NCBI GenBank assembly: GCA_003151495.1 | Contig: PLXR01000023.1 | Location: 1 to 64,000, forward strand | From: Opitutaceae bacterium | GTDB lineage: Bacteria; Verrucomicrobiota; Verrucomicrobiia; Opitutales; Opitutaceae | DNA: 64,000 bases | Direction of reading: 5' to 3' | In this document: piece after piece, positions 52,313-61,418 of the stretch | How positions within the stretch are numbered: the first letter of the stretch is position 1 | Layout of the letters: every line of letters begins with the position of its first letter | Made by a program: the position numbers and the translations under genes | Notes under the pieces: generated by a model | Told to the model about the DNA's origin: nothing | The model's database searches: none | Seen by the model: the letters and a program-made list of their open reading frames with translations, nothing else

Positions 52313-53797
52313 ATGAAGCGCGTTAAAAGATCATCGAAACGTGCGAAGATTCACGGGGATGTTGGCAAACCGAAGGCGAAGGCGGTCGAATCCACACCGC
52401 GCCTGTTGGCCGACTATTGGAAGCATCAACAACAACAAAGAGTGTGGCGCATGGCGCGGAGCGCTCCGGCAAAAGCTCGGCGGGCGATCGAGATCAAATG
52501 CTCTGCTGCCGATGAGGCGGAGGAGCGTGCCTTGGGGCCGGAATTAGGACTGGTACTGAAACCAATGCCAACCAGGGCAGGAGGATGGGAGGAGGCCGAC
52601 GAAGGCTGGCTGTCGACGATGCTCGAAGAGATCGAGATTCGCCGAACACATTATTGGAGGAAGCATGGCAAGGGCTTCAAAGCCGAGGAAACACCTTGGG
52701 TGTGGGCGGAGTTCGACGTCCAGATTGCTCCGCATAGGTCGAAAGGGCTATTCGTCGCCCAGGCGAAAGGTGAAGGAGTACTAGCCCGGGTGTTTTTACA
52801 ACGGGCCTGCCGCTTTGCTGTGTCGCTGGCGGAATTTGAAACTGGCGGAATGGCGGTCGAAGCTTCCTACATTCACCCCAAACCGTGGGCGAGCCATGTG
52901 CAGCTCGTCGTGTCGGGCTTTACCGACCCAGTACCCCGCCCGGACGGAAAGACGGTTCGAGCCGGGGCCAGGACCATGGCATGTTTGAAGGTGGGAGGAC
53001 TGGGCTTGTCCGCGAACCGACTCTTTTCCTTCTTGGGGAAGTCCTTACTGGGCGCGAGAGCCCAGGCAAAAATGGGGTTCGATCTAGCCCGATTGACCGG
53101 CATCAAAGATCCAGTCGCCGGGATCGAACAAGCCATTTCGAGGAAGTCAGCGAAAGCGGGTCCTCTCGACCAACGTTTCCGCGACAAACTCGATGACTGG
53201 GTCGAAGCCGAGCTAAAGAAACCGGAGTTCCACCCTCTGTCGCCTCACATGGATGAGGGAGAAGCCCTCTATCGCGCCCGTATTGACGAGCAACTGGCCT
53301 ACATCGCAAAAGAAGAGGAGAACGACGAGCTTCGAGCCAGGGTAGCGAACTTGGAACGTCAATTGAGGGCACGTAGCTATGCTATCTTGGCGGCTCCAGG
53401 AAAAAACCAGGCTATTACGCCGGCAGAGTGGACGGAAGAGATGATGATCGACTGCCTATACGAGGCAGCAGAAGCCCTGCTCAGTGGAGATTCCGATCTA
53501 ACGTCGTTACAGCCGTGGAAACGCGAGATCGTGGAAATCAAGCCGGCAATGAGACAAAAAAGGAACTCGGCGGGACTTCTCGTTAAAGGACCGTCTGGCG
53601 CGCCCGAGATGGAGACGAATCCTTTTGCCGGTATGATCGGGCTCACGGTCGTAGCGTATTGGGAAGCCAAGCGGCGCAACTTCGATCAAGCCATCCTCGT
53701 GGGGGGAATGCTAACCAGAGGAGAAGGACTTTCTGACTTACCGCTGATTCCATTCCCGGCCGGCCAGCCGGCCTCGGTATCGGCAACTACCCGTTGA
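52313..53797 (+). CDS. 494-residue protein of unknown function downstream of hairpin array
   Basis: The ATG at 52313 is preceded by GGGGGAGG at an ideal distance; an upstream ATG at 52259 would begin inside the hairpin array. The N-terminal 40 residues are very basic (MKRVKRSSKRAKIHGDVGKPKAK), suitable for nucleic-acid binding. A central region (PWVWAEFDVQIAPHRSKGLFVAQAKGEGVLARVF, then HPKPWASHVQLVVSGFTDPVPRPDG) alternates strands, and residues near 340-375 form a coiled coil (EENDELRARVANLERQLRAR). No family was recognised. It could be a replication, mobilisation or RNA-binding protein, but no active-site motif was seen. The next gene starts 2 bp after its stop. Confidence 0.7.
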   Translation: MKRVKRSSKRAKIHGDVGKPKAKAVESTPRLLADYWKHQQQQRVWRMARSAPAKARRAIEIKCSAADEAEERALGPELGLVLKPMPTRAGGWEEADEGWLSTMLEEIEIRRTHYWRKHGKGFKAEETPWVWAEFDVQIAPHRSKGLFVAQAKGEGVLARVFLQRACRFAVSLAEFETGGMAVEASYIHPKPWASHVQLVVSGFTDPVPRPDGKTVRAGARTMACLKVGGLGLSANRLFSFLGKSLLGARAQAKMGFDLARLTGIKDPVAGIEQAISRKSAKAGPLDQRFRDKLDDWVEAELKKPEFHPLSPHMDEGEALYRARIDEQLAYIAKEEENDELRARVANLERQLRARSYAILAAPGKNQAITPAEWTEEMMIDCLYEAAEALLSGDSDLTSLQPWKREIVEIKPAMRQKRNSAGLLVKGPSGAPEMETNPFAGMIGLTVVAYWEAKRRNFDQAILVGGMLTRGEGLSDLPLIPFPAGQPASVSATTR

Positions 53798-53799
53798 AA

Positions 53800-54441
53800 A
53801 TGAACACATCATCTTCTGACAAAAGTGTAAAACGACCGACGGGCTCTTGTGACCGAAGGTCAAATAGCCCTACAGAGATTATGGAAACATCAAACGTCTC
53901 GAATTCAGCAAAATCATTATATCATGGACTAGTGAAACGGATATCACGCCAGGAGCGATGCTCTATGGGTGTCGCTCGCGGACTAATGGCATTCGAGCGT
54001 AGTAAGCTATACCAGCTCACCGACCCAGACATCGAGAGCCTAGCCGAACGTGAATGGGGATTTCGACGGAAGGATACTCGCGACTTCATTAATGCAGCCG
54101 AGGGAATTGAAAAACTGATCGAAACCGCGAAATCCATTCCGCAGACAGCGAAGGGCCAGTTCGGCTACCTGCGTCTATTGAAGGACTGGGACAACTTCTC
54201 AGCAATCTGGTCCCTCTTGAGTTTTGACGCATTCCTCCGTCCGCAGATTGCATTTCTTGCCTGCCAGACCTGTGTTCACGGATTTCCGACACGAGCCCAT
54301 GTCGAGCGCGCAGCATCAGAAATAGCTATTCTAAACCCAAGGCCGCCTAAGGCTGCCGTAGCAAAGGCAGATGATATAGTAGCGAAGGTTCGAGCAGGCC
54401 AAAGACTTGGCCCTCCGTACTCGTACCTTCGAGGACCTTAG
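53800..54441 (+). CDS. hypothetical protein coupled to the 494-residue protein
   Basis: A 213-residue protein from the ATG at 53800, 2 bp after the preceding stop. The first 30 residues are Ser/Asn-rich; another ATG at 53881 would remove them. The rest is largely helical (KSLYHGLVKRISRQERCSMGVARGLMAFERSKLYQL, then KDTRDFINAAEGIEKLIETAK). Two cysteines (ACQTC) lie near residue 160. No family was recognised. Close spacing suggests it works with the upstream protein. Confidence 0.6.
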   Translation: MNTSSSDKSVKRPTGSCDRRSNSPTEIMETSNVSNSAKSLYHGLVKRISRQERCSMGVARGLMAFERSKLYQLTDPDIESLAEREWGFRRKDTRDFINAAEGIEKLIETAKSIPQTAKGQFGYLRLLKDWDNFSAIWSLLSFDAFLRPQIAFLACQTCVHGFPTRAHVERAASEIAILNPRPPKAAVAKADDIVAKVRAGQRLGPPYSYLRGP

Positions 54442-54537
54442 GCATGACACCTTCTCCACATGTATAGTTGGACGAAGAGGCCAATCCGGAGGCACAAAGC
54501 CGTCCCAAATAGACATGGATCAGCATAGGAGATCCAA

Positions 54538-54876
54538 TTGCCCACCGCTATAAGAGGCATTCCGAAACGGTATCCCGCCGTAACCACACCCGTTGCGAAC
54601 AAAGCATCACGGGAATGGCAGGATGCTCTCTGGAAACGATGGCCAACAAAAGCAGATTGGCCCGGCACTCTTGATGTCTACGAAGGGGCAGCCTATCGCC
54701 GCGTGAGCCCAGATACCGTGAGACGGGCATTGATCGTTGGGCGCGACAGGAGGGCCCTTTTGCGACATCAACGCGTAGGGAACCTCTATCGAATTGATAA
54801 GGATGATCTGGAGCGCTTCGGCCAAGTAGAAAGCAGGCACCCGGCTGCTGAGGTTGGGCGAGCCCCTTCCAGCTAA
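54538..54876 (+). CDS. excisionase/AlpA-like helix-turn-helix protein
   Basis: A 112-residue protein with a TTG start at 54538. The start is supported by AGGAG six bases upstream (54527-54531) and the absence of any other start codon nearby. The part YEGAAYRRVSPDTVRRALIVGRDRRALLRHQRVGNLYRIDKDDLERFG follows the excisionase/MerR-like winged helix that binds DNA at attachment sites or promoters. On an island with a tyrosine recombinase it is the best candidate for a recombination directionality factor, though it lies 7 kb from the recombinase gene. Confidence 0.65.
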   Translation: MPTAIRGIPKRYPAVTTPVANKASREWQDALWKRWPTKADWPGTLDVYEGAAYRRVSPDTVRRALIVGRDRRALLRHQRVGNLYRIDKDDLERFGQVESRHPAAEVGRAPSS

Positions 54877-54894
54877 AAGCACAGTGACAAATCC

Positions 54895-55782
54895 ATGTGC
54901 AGCGGTAAAACTATGTTCTTCATGGCGACGTATATGGATCTGTGCCAAACGCTCGACAAAGCTGGCTTCATGTCCAACGCCATCGGCATGTGTCGCCGGG
55001 AAGTTCGGGCCGTACGGCAGCGCCAGAAGTCGCGAGTCGATAAGTTTCTAATCGACTCAAAGACTTTTGATTCCTTTCAATCGGGACGAAATCTGAGCCA
55101 AGCTTTCAGCGAGGAGAATTCGATCCCCGGTTTCTTGAGATGGACGCATGACCTTCGGGCGGGAACGCTTCACCCGCCGTTCCCGGTTCGCGTAGATCGA
55201 GATTCGAATCTTGTTCGTCAGCAAGAGTCACTCGCCTATGGCGTTTTGGATGACGTCATAGATTGTCTATTCTATCGGGACCGGCATGGAAGCGAACATC
55301 ATTGGCGCAAAAGTGGGCCCACATCGGCAAACGACGCCATCGAGGCAACCAATTTAGAAGTAATCGCCGCGAGCGCTATGCTCAGCAATGTCGGCTCGTT
55401 GGCCAACAAGGGCCGGCGAATCGGACAAGATAAGTATCGCAAGAAGGTTTTGGAAAAATGGGGATGCTGTGCCGTTACCGGATGCAAACATCAGGGCCTT
55501 CTAAAAGCGTCTCATATTCATGCGTGGCATTTGGCGACGACCGCCGAGCGCTTCGATGAACACAATGGACTGCTTTTGGCTGCCCACATAGATGCGGCAT
55601 TCGAAATTGGCCTAATCAGTTTTGCAGACAACGGACGCATGCTCTTCTCCAAAAACTTCACAATGGCAGATCGCGAGTCACTAGGGCTGAAGAAGAACTC
55701 GCGCCTCAAAGGCCTATCGAAGGCTTCCCGTGTCTACCTGAAACGCCATAGAAGCAGGCACCATTTCAATACCGATGCTTAA
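54895..55782 (+). CDS. HNH endonuclease (HNH_2-like)
   Basis: A 295-residue protein. The C-terminal HNH region is typical of stand-alone restriction-like nucleases: QDKYRKKVLEKWGCCAVTGC, then LLKASHIHAWHLATTAERFDEHNGLLLAAHIDAAFEIGLISFADNG, with the HxxxW-N-H order intact. The N-terminal 180 residues are of unknown fold. The first Met has no strong binding site; a start a few codons downstream is possible. It overlaps the GIY-YIG gene by 8 bp. Confidence 0.83.
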   Translation: MCSGKTMFFMATYMDLCQTLDKAGFMSNAIGMCRREVRAVRQRQKSRVDKFLIDSKTFDSFQSGRNLSQAFSEENSIPGFLRWTHDLRAGTLHPPFPVRVDRDSNLVRQQESLAYGVLDDVIDCLFYRDRHGSEHHWRKSGPTSANDAIEATNLEVIAASAMLSNVGSLANKGRRIGQDKYRKKVLEKWGCCAVTGCKHQGLLKASHIHAWHLATTAERFDEHNGLLLAAHIDAAFEIGLISFADNGRMLFSKNFTMADRESLGLKKNSRLKGLSKASRVYLKRHRSRHHFNTDA

Positions 55783-56593
55783 GCTCCTTGATCTGATCGA
55801 ACTGAGCGGCCTGAAACTGACGTCCTACAGGATCCATTGCGCGACTCCTTCAAGTACCGCAAGCGATCCGATGGCAGCATTCCTCGATGGTTCGTTTGAA
55901 CAATGGCAGAGCTGGCAGTCTATGCAGAATTTCAAAGGAGCGCATATCTTGTCACTGATCCAACGGCACAACACCAAATGGCTTTTTGCCGGCGTATGGG
56001 ATGTTCTGGGTCACCCGAAACAGCTCAACCAGCCATATTTCCATTATGAGTATCAAACGAAAGAGCGGACGGAAACCGCTGACCTTGCAGGTCGAGTAGT
56101 CGTTTCGTTTCGCCCCACCGGAAGAAAACGTTACCTGATCGGCTCTACCTGGGGTTCCAAGCTCTTGGTAGATCACATTCTTCCGACCAAACAATCGCTG
56201 AAAGATTTTCCCGGATTCCAATCCGTGCTTCTTTCACATAGCGAACTTCGCCGCATTATTCGCGAAGGAGTACAGTCGTGGCGTATCGCCCTACAGAGTG
56301 TCGGCGGCATTTATCTAATATACGACAAATCCCGAGGCGGCCATTATGTTGGAAGCGCATTCGGCGCAGATGGTATTTGGGGCCGGTGGTGCAACTATGC
56401 GGGTTCTGGTCATGGCGGAAATGTAGACTTAATCAAACTGCTCAAGGAAAATGGACCTGACCACGCGGACAATTTCCAGTATTCGGTTTTGGAAGTGCTA
56501 AATCCAATGACGCATGAAAAAGAAGTAACTCGACGAGAGACGCATTGGAAACAGGTGCTTGGCTCTCGGCAGCATGGCCATAATCGAAATTAG
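55775..56593 (+). CDS. GIY-YIG nuclease-family protein
   Basis: A 272-residue protein. The C-terminal third has the GIY-YIG signature (GGIYLIYDKSRGGHYVGSAFG, with GIY and YVG), followed by the conserved Arg in GRWCNYAGSGHGGN and a Glu in the SVLEVLNP strand. The first 170 residues have an unrecognised, mostly beta fold with WLFAGVWDVLG, and RKRYLIGSTWGSKLLV, and could be a DNA or modified-base recognition domain. It overlaps the upstream HNH gene by 8 bp. Two nucleases encoded head to tail suggest a restriction-type function. Confidence 0.82.
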   Translation: MLKLLDLIELSGLKLTSYRIHCATPSSTASDPMAAFLDGSFEQWQSWQSMQNFKGAHILSLIQRHNTKWLFAGVWDVLGHPKQLNQPYFHYEYQTKERTETADLAGRVVVSFRPTGRKRYLIGSTWGSKLLVDHILPTKQSLKDFPGFQSVLLSHSELRRIIREGVQSWRIALQSVGGIYLIYDKSRGGHYVGSAFGADGIWGRWCNYAGSGHGGNVDLIKLLKENGPDHADNFQYSVLEVLNPMTHEKEVTRRETHWKQVLGSRQHGHNRN

Positions 56594-56646
56594 GCATTTC
56601 GCTGCTGCGGTCGTTCAAAGATCATTGGCATTCTTCCAACGCACTC

Positions 56647-57384
56647 ATGGATAGAGAGCGAATATTCCCTGATCAATACGCCCGTGCTTTCGAATTCGGC
56701 TGCCAGGTATTTCATGGGGAGACCCGGTTAAAGGATGCGGTACAAGCGCTCATCCGGATTGGCATGAAGGGCAGCACAGCCGACGAGATCATAAGAATCA
56801 CTGGAAATCTGCTGGAAGGTAAGACCTACAAGCGCGGCCTAAGCTCTCCGGCTACAGATGCGGCTTTGGAGAAGATACTAGGGCTCTACGGCAGAGAGGC
56901 GCTGCGAAAGGCCGTGCGAGCCCTTGAGGGACAGGTCGCCTACCAGCAAGAACTAGGGGCACCTATGATTGCACTCTCGGAGGTGCTTGCTAAGTACCGG
57001 CGTGTACTCGCGGCAACGTCCGGCGATGTGATTTATCCTGACGAGGTCCGGCGATCCAAAACATTTCGAGAGGGATCAACTAAGACAGTAACCGTGAATG
57101 TTTACGAACGCAGCTCTGAGGCACGTGCCATTTGCATAGCCCATTTTGGCGCGTTGTGCCAGGTCTGTGGAATCAAGTTCGAAGACACTTACGGGGCAAT
57201 TGGGGCTGGCTTCATCCACGTTCATCACCTGAAGGATCTAGCTTCGATCGGAGAAGAATACGTAGTGGATCCCCTGGTCGATCTACGGCCCGTCTGCCCG
57301 AATTGCCATTCGATGTTGCACATGCGGAAGCCAACTGCCTACTCCATAGAAGAGTTAAGGGCGATCATGGCGAAGGCGACCTGA
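56647..57384 (+). CDS. HNH endonuclease (McrA-like)
   Basis: A 245-residue protein. The C-terminal part is an HNH nuclease of the McrA-like restriction type: LCQVCG, then FIHVHHLKDLASIGEEYVVDPLVDLRPVCPNCHSMLHM with the two CxxC pairs, HH and terminal H. The N-terminal part is helical (YARAFEFGCQVFHGETRLKDAVQALIRIGMK). It starts 53 bp after the GIY-YIG gene and ends 57 bp before the ATPase gene. It may belong to either neighbouring module or stand alone. Confidence 0.85.
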   Translation: MDRERIFPDQYARAFEFGCQVFHGETRLKDAVQALIRIGMKGSTADEIIRITGNLLEGKTYKRGLSSPATDAALEKILGLYGREALRKAVRALEGQVAYQQELGAPMIALSEVLAKYRRVLAATSGDVIYPDEVRRSKTFREGSTKTVTVNVYERSSEARAICIAHFGALCQVCGIKFEDTYGAIGAGFIHVHHLKDLASIGEEYVVDPLVDLRPVCPNCHSMLHMRKPTAYSIEELRAIMAKAT

Positions 57385-57441
57385 GGGTAGCCACGAGCAT
57401 TAACCATTGCGATAGCCAGCGGGATCGCTTGAAATCCGCTC

Positions 57442-58758
57442 ATGCTGCTGAACTCGGTGACGGTGGGTAACTACCGATCATTTGTCGAAAAAACTAAGTT
57501 TGAGCTGCGTCCACTAACATTGGTTTTTGGACAGAATGGAGCTGGCAAGAGCGCTTTAATTCGGGCTCTTCCCCTGCTCGCAGCCTCGATGGACGGACGT
57601 CCAGGCCAACCTCTCGCACTGGATTCTGCTGCGAATCGAGGCGCTCGCTTCCAAGATATTCTCGCGGCAAGACCCATCAGAAAAGATGCCATTCTTAGGC
57701 TCGAACTTCAACTTGGTGGCGCAAACGCCGACAAGCCACCGCTCTCAGTCCAATGGGACTTACGCGAGATACCTGAAAGAAAGCAGGTTTTCGTGGATCG
57801 CATTTATGCGGTTCAATCGGATTTGCACTTTGAAGCTAGGATGGCGGTCCTTGATGATATCAAGAAACTAGGGCGTTATTATGATGTTACTTTAGGAAAT
57901 GAAGTTTTTGCCGGAATCGAAATGGGGTTCGACGGTTTATTACCGAATGTGCAAGAATTTTTGAGCGGAAAATGGGGCGCTTCTCCAAGCGCCTCCGTGC
58001 TGTTTCGAATCCTTCAGCTCCGGCAGCTCGCCTACGAAACGCAGTGGCTTACCTCGGTGCGCCTTCCCCCTCCCCGTTTTAGCCTTTATAAAGGCTTTTC
58101 GCCGCTACGTTTATCATTCGATGGAAGTGCAGCGGCAGACGCGCTTGCTTACGATGAGTTGGTCGGAGGAGATGTCTTGCCGTTGGTATCGTCATGGTTT
58201 GAGAAAAACACTAAGCAGACCCTTCAAATACAAAAGGCCAACGACTACTTCAGCCTGGTCCTCGGCAAAGTGACTGACAGCCCATTTGTCGTTAATTTTG
58301 CCGACGCTGGCGAGGGCCTGATCCAAGTATTACCGGTGTTGGTCGCCTGTACGATGGCTGCAATTAAAGCGACCGATGCCAGTACTTCTGTCGTCGCTGT
58401 TGAGGAACCGGAATGTCATCTGCACCCGAACCTTCATGCACCTTTAGCGGAACATTTGTGCATGTTAATTCGCAGGAACAGCAACGTGCGTTATGTTGTT
58501 GAAACTCATTCGGAGATTCTCCTGCTGGCTACCCAAATCGCGATTGCACGAGGTGATATTGATCCATCCCAGGTAATCGTCTATTGGGCGCGGCAATCGG
58601 CTGACGGGCGAAGCTATCTTGATCCCATAACATTCGATCTCACTGGAAAGCCGCACGGAGATTGGCCGCGAAGTGTATTCAAAGAGGACGTTGCCAAGGC
58701 GAAAGTGCTTTTCGAGCTGCAACATAAAGAGTGGCGCAATGCGAGTAGTCATACTTGA
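57442..58758 (+). CDS. AAA ATPase of the DUF3696/OLD-like group
   Basis: A 438-residue ABC-type ATPase. Residues 1-45 read NSVTVGNYRSFVEKTKFEL, LTLVFGQNGAGKSAL (Walker A). The C-terminal half has Walker B and signature parts (VVAVEEPECHLHPNLHAPLAEHL, then NVRYVVETHSEILLLATQ). This arrangement is shared with DUF3696 and OLD-like ATPases used in defence systems such as Gabija, PARIS and Septu. The downstream gene overlaps it by 20 bp and encodes a TOPRIM-like protein, the usual partner type. It is the first gene of a three-gene operon. Confidence 0.85.
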   Translation: MLLNSVTVGNYRSFVEKTKFELRPLTLVFGQNGAGKSALIRALPLLAASMDGRPGQPLALDSAANRGARFQDILAARPIRKDAILRLELQLGGANADKPPLSVQWDLREIPERKQVFVDRIYAVQSDLHFEARMAVLDDIKKLGRYYDVTLGNEVFAGIEMGFDGLLPNVQEFLSGKWGASPSASVLFRILQLRQLAYETQWLTSVRLPPPRFSLYKGFSPLRLSFDGSAAADALAYDELVGGDVLPLVSSWFEKNTKQTLQIQKANDYFSLVLGKVTDSPFVVNFADAGEGLIQVLPVLVACTMAAIKATDASTSVVAVEEPECHLHPNLHAPLAEHLCMLIRRNSNVRYVVETHSEILLLATQIAIARGDIDPSQVIVYWARQSADGRSYLDPITFDLTGKPHGDWPRSVFKEDVAKAKVLFELQHKEWRNASSHT

Positions 58759-59734
58759 CGCTGTTTTTCGAGATCCGGGAAACGATTTGGCGCTAATTCA
58801 GATCTTTCTGAGTGGATACGACCTGCGCCATGACGTCGTGGTTGCGCCACCTGAAAGCGTAATTTTTGACGAATGGTTGTCCGAAAAAACAACTGGCCCC
58901 ATACGCGCAGCAATTACCCTTGCGATAGAGGCTGGCTTTCAGAGTCACGCTTCGACTCCCTCAGATGTGTGTGTATACGTGAGAGTCGAACCGAACGATG
59001 AGTACGCAGGTTTGAACGCGCATTTGTCGGCTACCGCTGCCTGTGCGCTGCTACAACAACCATTCCGTATCCTGGTCGAGAACGACAACGCCGACATGAA
59101 CTTCTTCAGGGCCTTTTTGCCCGTCAGCATTCGCCAAAGGTTTGAACAGTTCTTGGCTAACCATTGGATTGAGTTCCAGCACTGCGGCGGTATTACCTCT
59201 CTTACAGAAAGGGTCCGTGCAAACAGAACCAACCACGCATGGAGAATTAGGGCCTTTGCTCTGTTTGACAGCGATGGACTAATACCAGGGCAGATAAGCG
59301 CCAATGCATCGGCGGCTAGATCACAATGCGAAGGGTTTGTAGCGTTTCACATGTTAACGGCGCGAGCCATTGAGAACTATTTGAACGACATTGCCCTCGA
59401 TAGTTGGACTCGAACTGGATCTGCCTCTGATCGACCGAGGAATAAGGCGAGATTTCGTGCCTTTAGGAGGTTTGACCGCGGACAGAGGTCACACTTCAAT
59501 ATGAAGCGGGGATTCGACGGGGACGTTGATCATGATCAGTTAGCGACGGTTGGTAATTTTTATGCCTCCGTTACGCCGGTCGACCACACCACGTTGCAAC
59601 ACGGTTTTGGGAGGGATATCGCTGCCATGTACGACACGGATTTGTTTCCGGAGCTTAGAAATCAATGCTTCGATTTGGCCATAGACGCCCCTGAACTCTC
59701 TCCGGCATACAGTCTCTTGATGAATCTCATTTGA
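58739..59734 (+). CDS. TOPRIM/DUF4435-like effector candidate
   Basis: A 331-residue protein from the ATG at 58739, overlapping the ATPase gene. A TOPRIM-like order is visible: the Glu in FRILVENDNADMNFF (residues about 115-130), then an Asp-x-Asp in IRAFALFDSDGLIPG, then HMLTARAIENYLND, which resembles the IENYL motif of DUF4435 proteins. DUF4435 proteins with an ATPase partner form the PARIS defence system, in which the TOPRIM protein is a nuclease. The assignment rests on short motifs and is moderate. Its last base overlaps the next start. Confidence 0.6.
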   Translation: MRVVILDAVFRDPGNDLALIQIFLSGYDLRHDVVVAPPESVIFDEWLSEKTTGPIRAAITLAIEAGFQSHASTPSDVCVYVRVEPNDEYAGLNAHLSATAACALLQQPFRILVENDNADMNFFRAFLPVSIRQRFEQFLANHWIEFQHCGGITSLTERVRANRTNHAWRIRAFALFDSDGLIPGQISANASAARSQCEGFVAFHMLTARAIENYLNDIALDSWTRTGSASDRPRNKARFRAFRRFDRGQRSHFNMKRGFDGDVDHDQLATVGNFYASVTPVDHTTLQHGFGRDIAAMYDTDLFPELRNQCFDLAIDAPELSPAYSLLMNLI

Positions 59735-61338
59735 TGAATACGACCCCCACTTTTCTGTCCGAGCCGCAAGTTCAATATCTATACCAACTTCTCGAGTTAC
59801 TTCAAAAGGGAGGTTTACTAATTCCTAGATTCCAAAGGGGCTACACTTGGTCGATCGACCAACGGCTCGACCTATTGCGAAGCGTCCGAAGCGGAATTCC
59901 AATCGGAAGTATTCTTGTCTGGCGAACGACTGTGGATGTTCCTGCATTCGACACGGTAGGAGGTCACGAAGTAAGACAACCTGTCGTTCAAGGGTCGCCT
60001 AGACAATACTTGCTCGACGGCCACCAAAGGCTATCGACGTTACTCGGCGCCCTGTTTCCTGGCGAACCTAGATCGTTGCCAACACCAGAAAGCGAGTATT
60101 TTGCTGTAAGCCCAGAGTGGGCATTTTTCTATGATTTAGAGACCGACGACTTCACTGTATCCGGTAGCCAATTTCCAGATCGCAAGACGTTGATTCCAAC
60201 ACAGGCCTTATTGGACAGCATCTCGCTAATTAAGCTTCAGCGAAAATTATCTGATGAGACAAACTCGGAGGAACTTATCAGTCGCGCTGATCGAGTCGCC
60301 AATGCTTTTAGGAGCTACAAGATTCCTGTCATACCAATCACCACGGATAATGTGGATGATGCCACAATGGCGTTTCAACGAATTAACAGTAGTGGTACGC
60401 CGATGGCGGACATTGATATGGTTGCCGCGCTTACTTGGACTTCTAGCTTTGATCTCAAAGACGAGGTTGAAGCGGTTAAGCAGGAACTTCGCCCCTTAGG
60501 ATGGGCTGCTTTTGATGATAAATATATTCTGGCGATTGTGCGCGCAGGCCTAGATCTAAAGATTCTCGATCCGGACGCGGAACAGACAAGTCGGAGAGTT
60601 CGGTCACATCCGACACTCATTAGGGAAGCTGGCAACTGCTTAAAATCAGCCATTAGTTTCCTGGACGAGTTTTGCAACGTTCCTTCGCCAGGCCTTCTCC
60701 CCTATAGCTATCAGGCTGTTATCATCGCATCAGCTCTGCGTGACCATTCCAAGCCGTCGAAGGTTCAGGTGGACGCATTGCGTAGATGGTTTTGGTGGAC
60801 CACTTATACCGCATTTTTCTTGGGGGCCAGTGATAACAAGGTTCGCGGCGCGTTGTCAGAAGTTAGAGAAATCCTGGAAGGAACGGAGGTTCTCTCCAAA
60901 AACGATGATATTGTTGGCCCATTACCGCTCAGATACGATTTCCGCTCAGCTAGATCAAAGGCCCTGCTAATTCTATTAGCCAAATTGAATACTGGTGGGC
61001 AGGTAGGTAAAATGCAGGGTGCAAAGCAATTATTCCGTGCATTTGAGTCAGAGGCCGTGGCAAGCCTTTGTATTAGCCGTGACCCGAAAAACAAGGAAGG
61101 CCTGAGCGGACCACAGAACAGGTTTATCGCTGCACCTGAGGAGCAAGAGGCATTTAGAATCGGTATGTTTCTGGGAGATCATACCCCCGAAGTGTTAGCG
61201 AGCCACGCCATTACACCTGAGGCCGCACAAGCTTATAGCGATTCTGATTATATCTCGTTTCTTCGGATTCGACGCTCATCGTTAACGGACATTGAGGAAT
61301 CCTTTGTCACGAGCATTGGAATGAAGTATTCAAGGTAA
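59734..61338 (+). CDS. DUF262 (GmrS-type) protein
   Basis: A 534-residue protein from the ATG at 59734 (TGATG overlap with the preceding stop). The DUF262 signature is strong: LLIPRFQRGYTWS near residue 30, QYLLDGHQRLSTLL near residue 90, and FQRINSSGTPM. The DGHQR box matches the ParB/Srx-like nucleotide-binding site of GmrSD-type restriction enzymes. There is no C-terminal HNH domain (DUF1524), so it is the S-type half without nuclease. Coupling to an ATPase and a TOPRIM-like protein suggests a three-part defence system. Confidence 0.82.
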   Translation: MNTTPTFLSEPQVQYLYQLLELLQKGGLLIPRFQRGYTWSIDQRLDLLRSVRSGIPIGSILVWRTTVDVPAFDTVGGHEVRQPVVQGSPRQYLLDGHQRLSTLLGALFPGEPRSLPTPESEYFAVSPEWAFFYDLETDDFTVSGSQFPDRKTLIPTQALLDSISLIKLQRKLSDETNSEELISRADRVANAFRSYKIPVIPITTDNVDDATMAFQRINSSGTPMADIDMVAALTWTSSFDLKDEVEAVKQELRPLGWAAFDDKYILAIVRAGLDLKILDPDAEQTSRRVRSHPTLIREAGNCLKSAISFLDEFCNVPSPGLLPYSYQAVIIASALRDHSKPSKVQVDALRRWFWWTTYTAFFLGASDNKVRGALSEVREILEGTEVLSKNDDIVGPLPLRYDFRSARSKALLILLAKLNTGGQVGKMQGAKQLFRAFESEAVASLCISRDPKNKEGLSGPQNRFIAAPEEQEAFRIGMFLGDHTPEVLASHAITPEAAQAYSDSDYISFLRIRRSSLTDIEESFVTSIGMKYSR

Positions 61339-61400
61339 GCTTCTAGCCTTTAATACGGACGGCGTTTACCCTGAACTCGTCCGATTAGTCCAGAATTCGA

Positions 61401-61418
61401 GATTCAGATTTCTGAATC
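61401..61418. terminator. hairpin between convergent genes
   Basis: GATTCAG-ATTT-CTGAATC (61401-61418) is a perfect 7-bp inverted repeat in the 78-bp gap between the DUF262 gene and the convergent recombinase gene; its right end touches the recombinase stop codon. No T-run follows, so termination is only a possibility. Confidence 0.35.

Noticed and set aside
51642-52316. A 224-codon plus-strand frame across the hairpin array
   Set aside because: It runs through every stem and loop, has no family features, uses an atypical residue mix and has no ribosome binding site. The inverted repeats explain the sequence better than a protein would.
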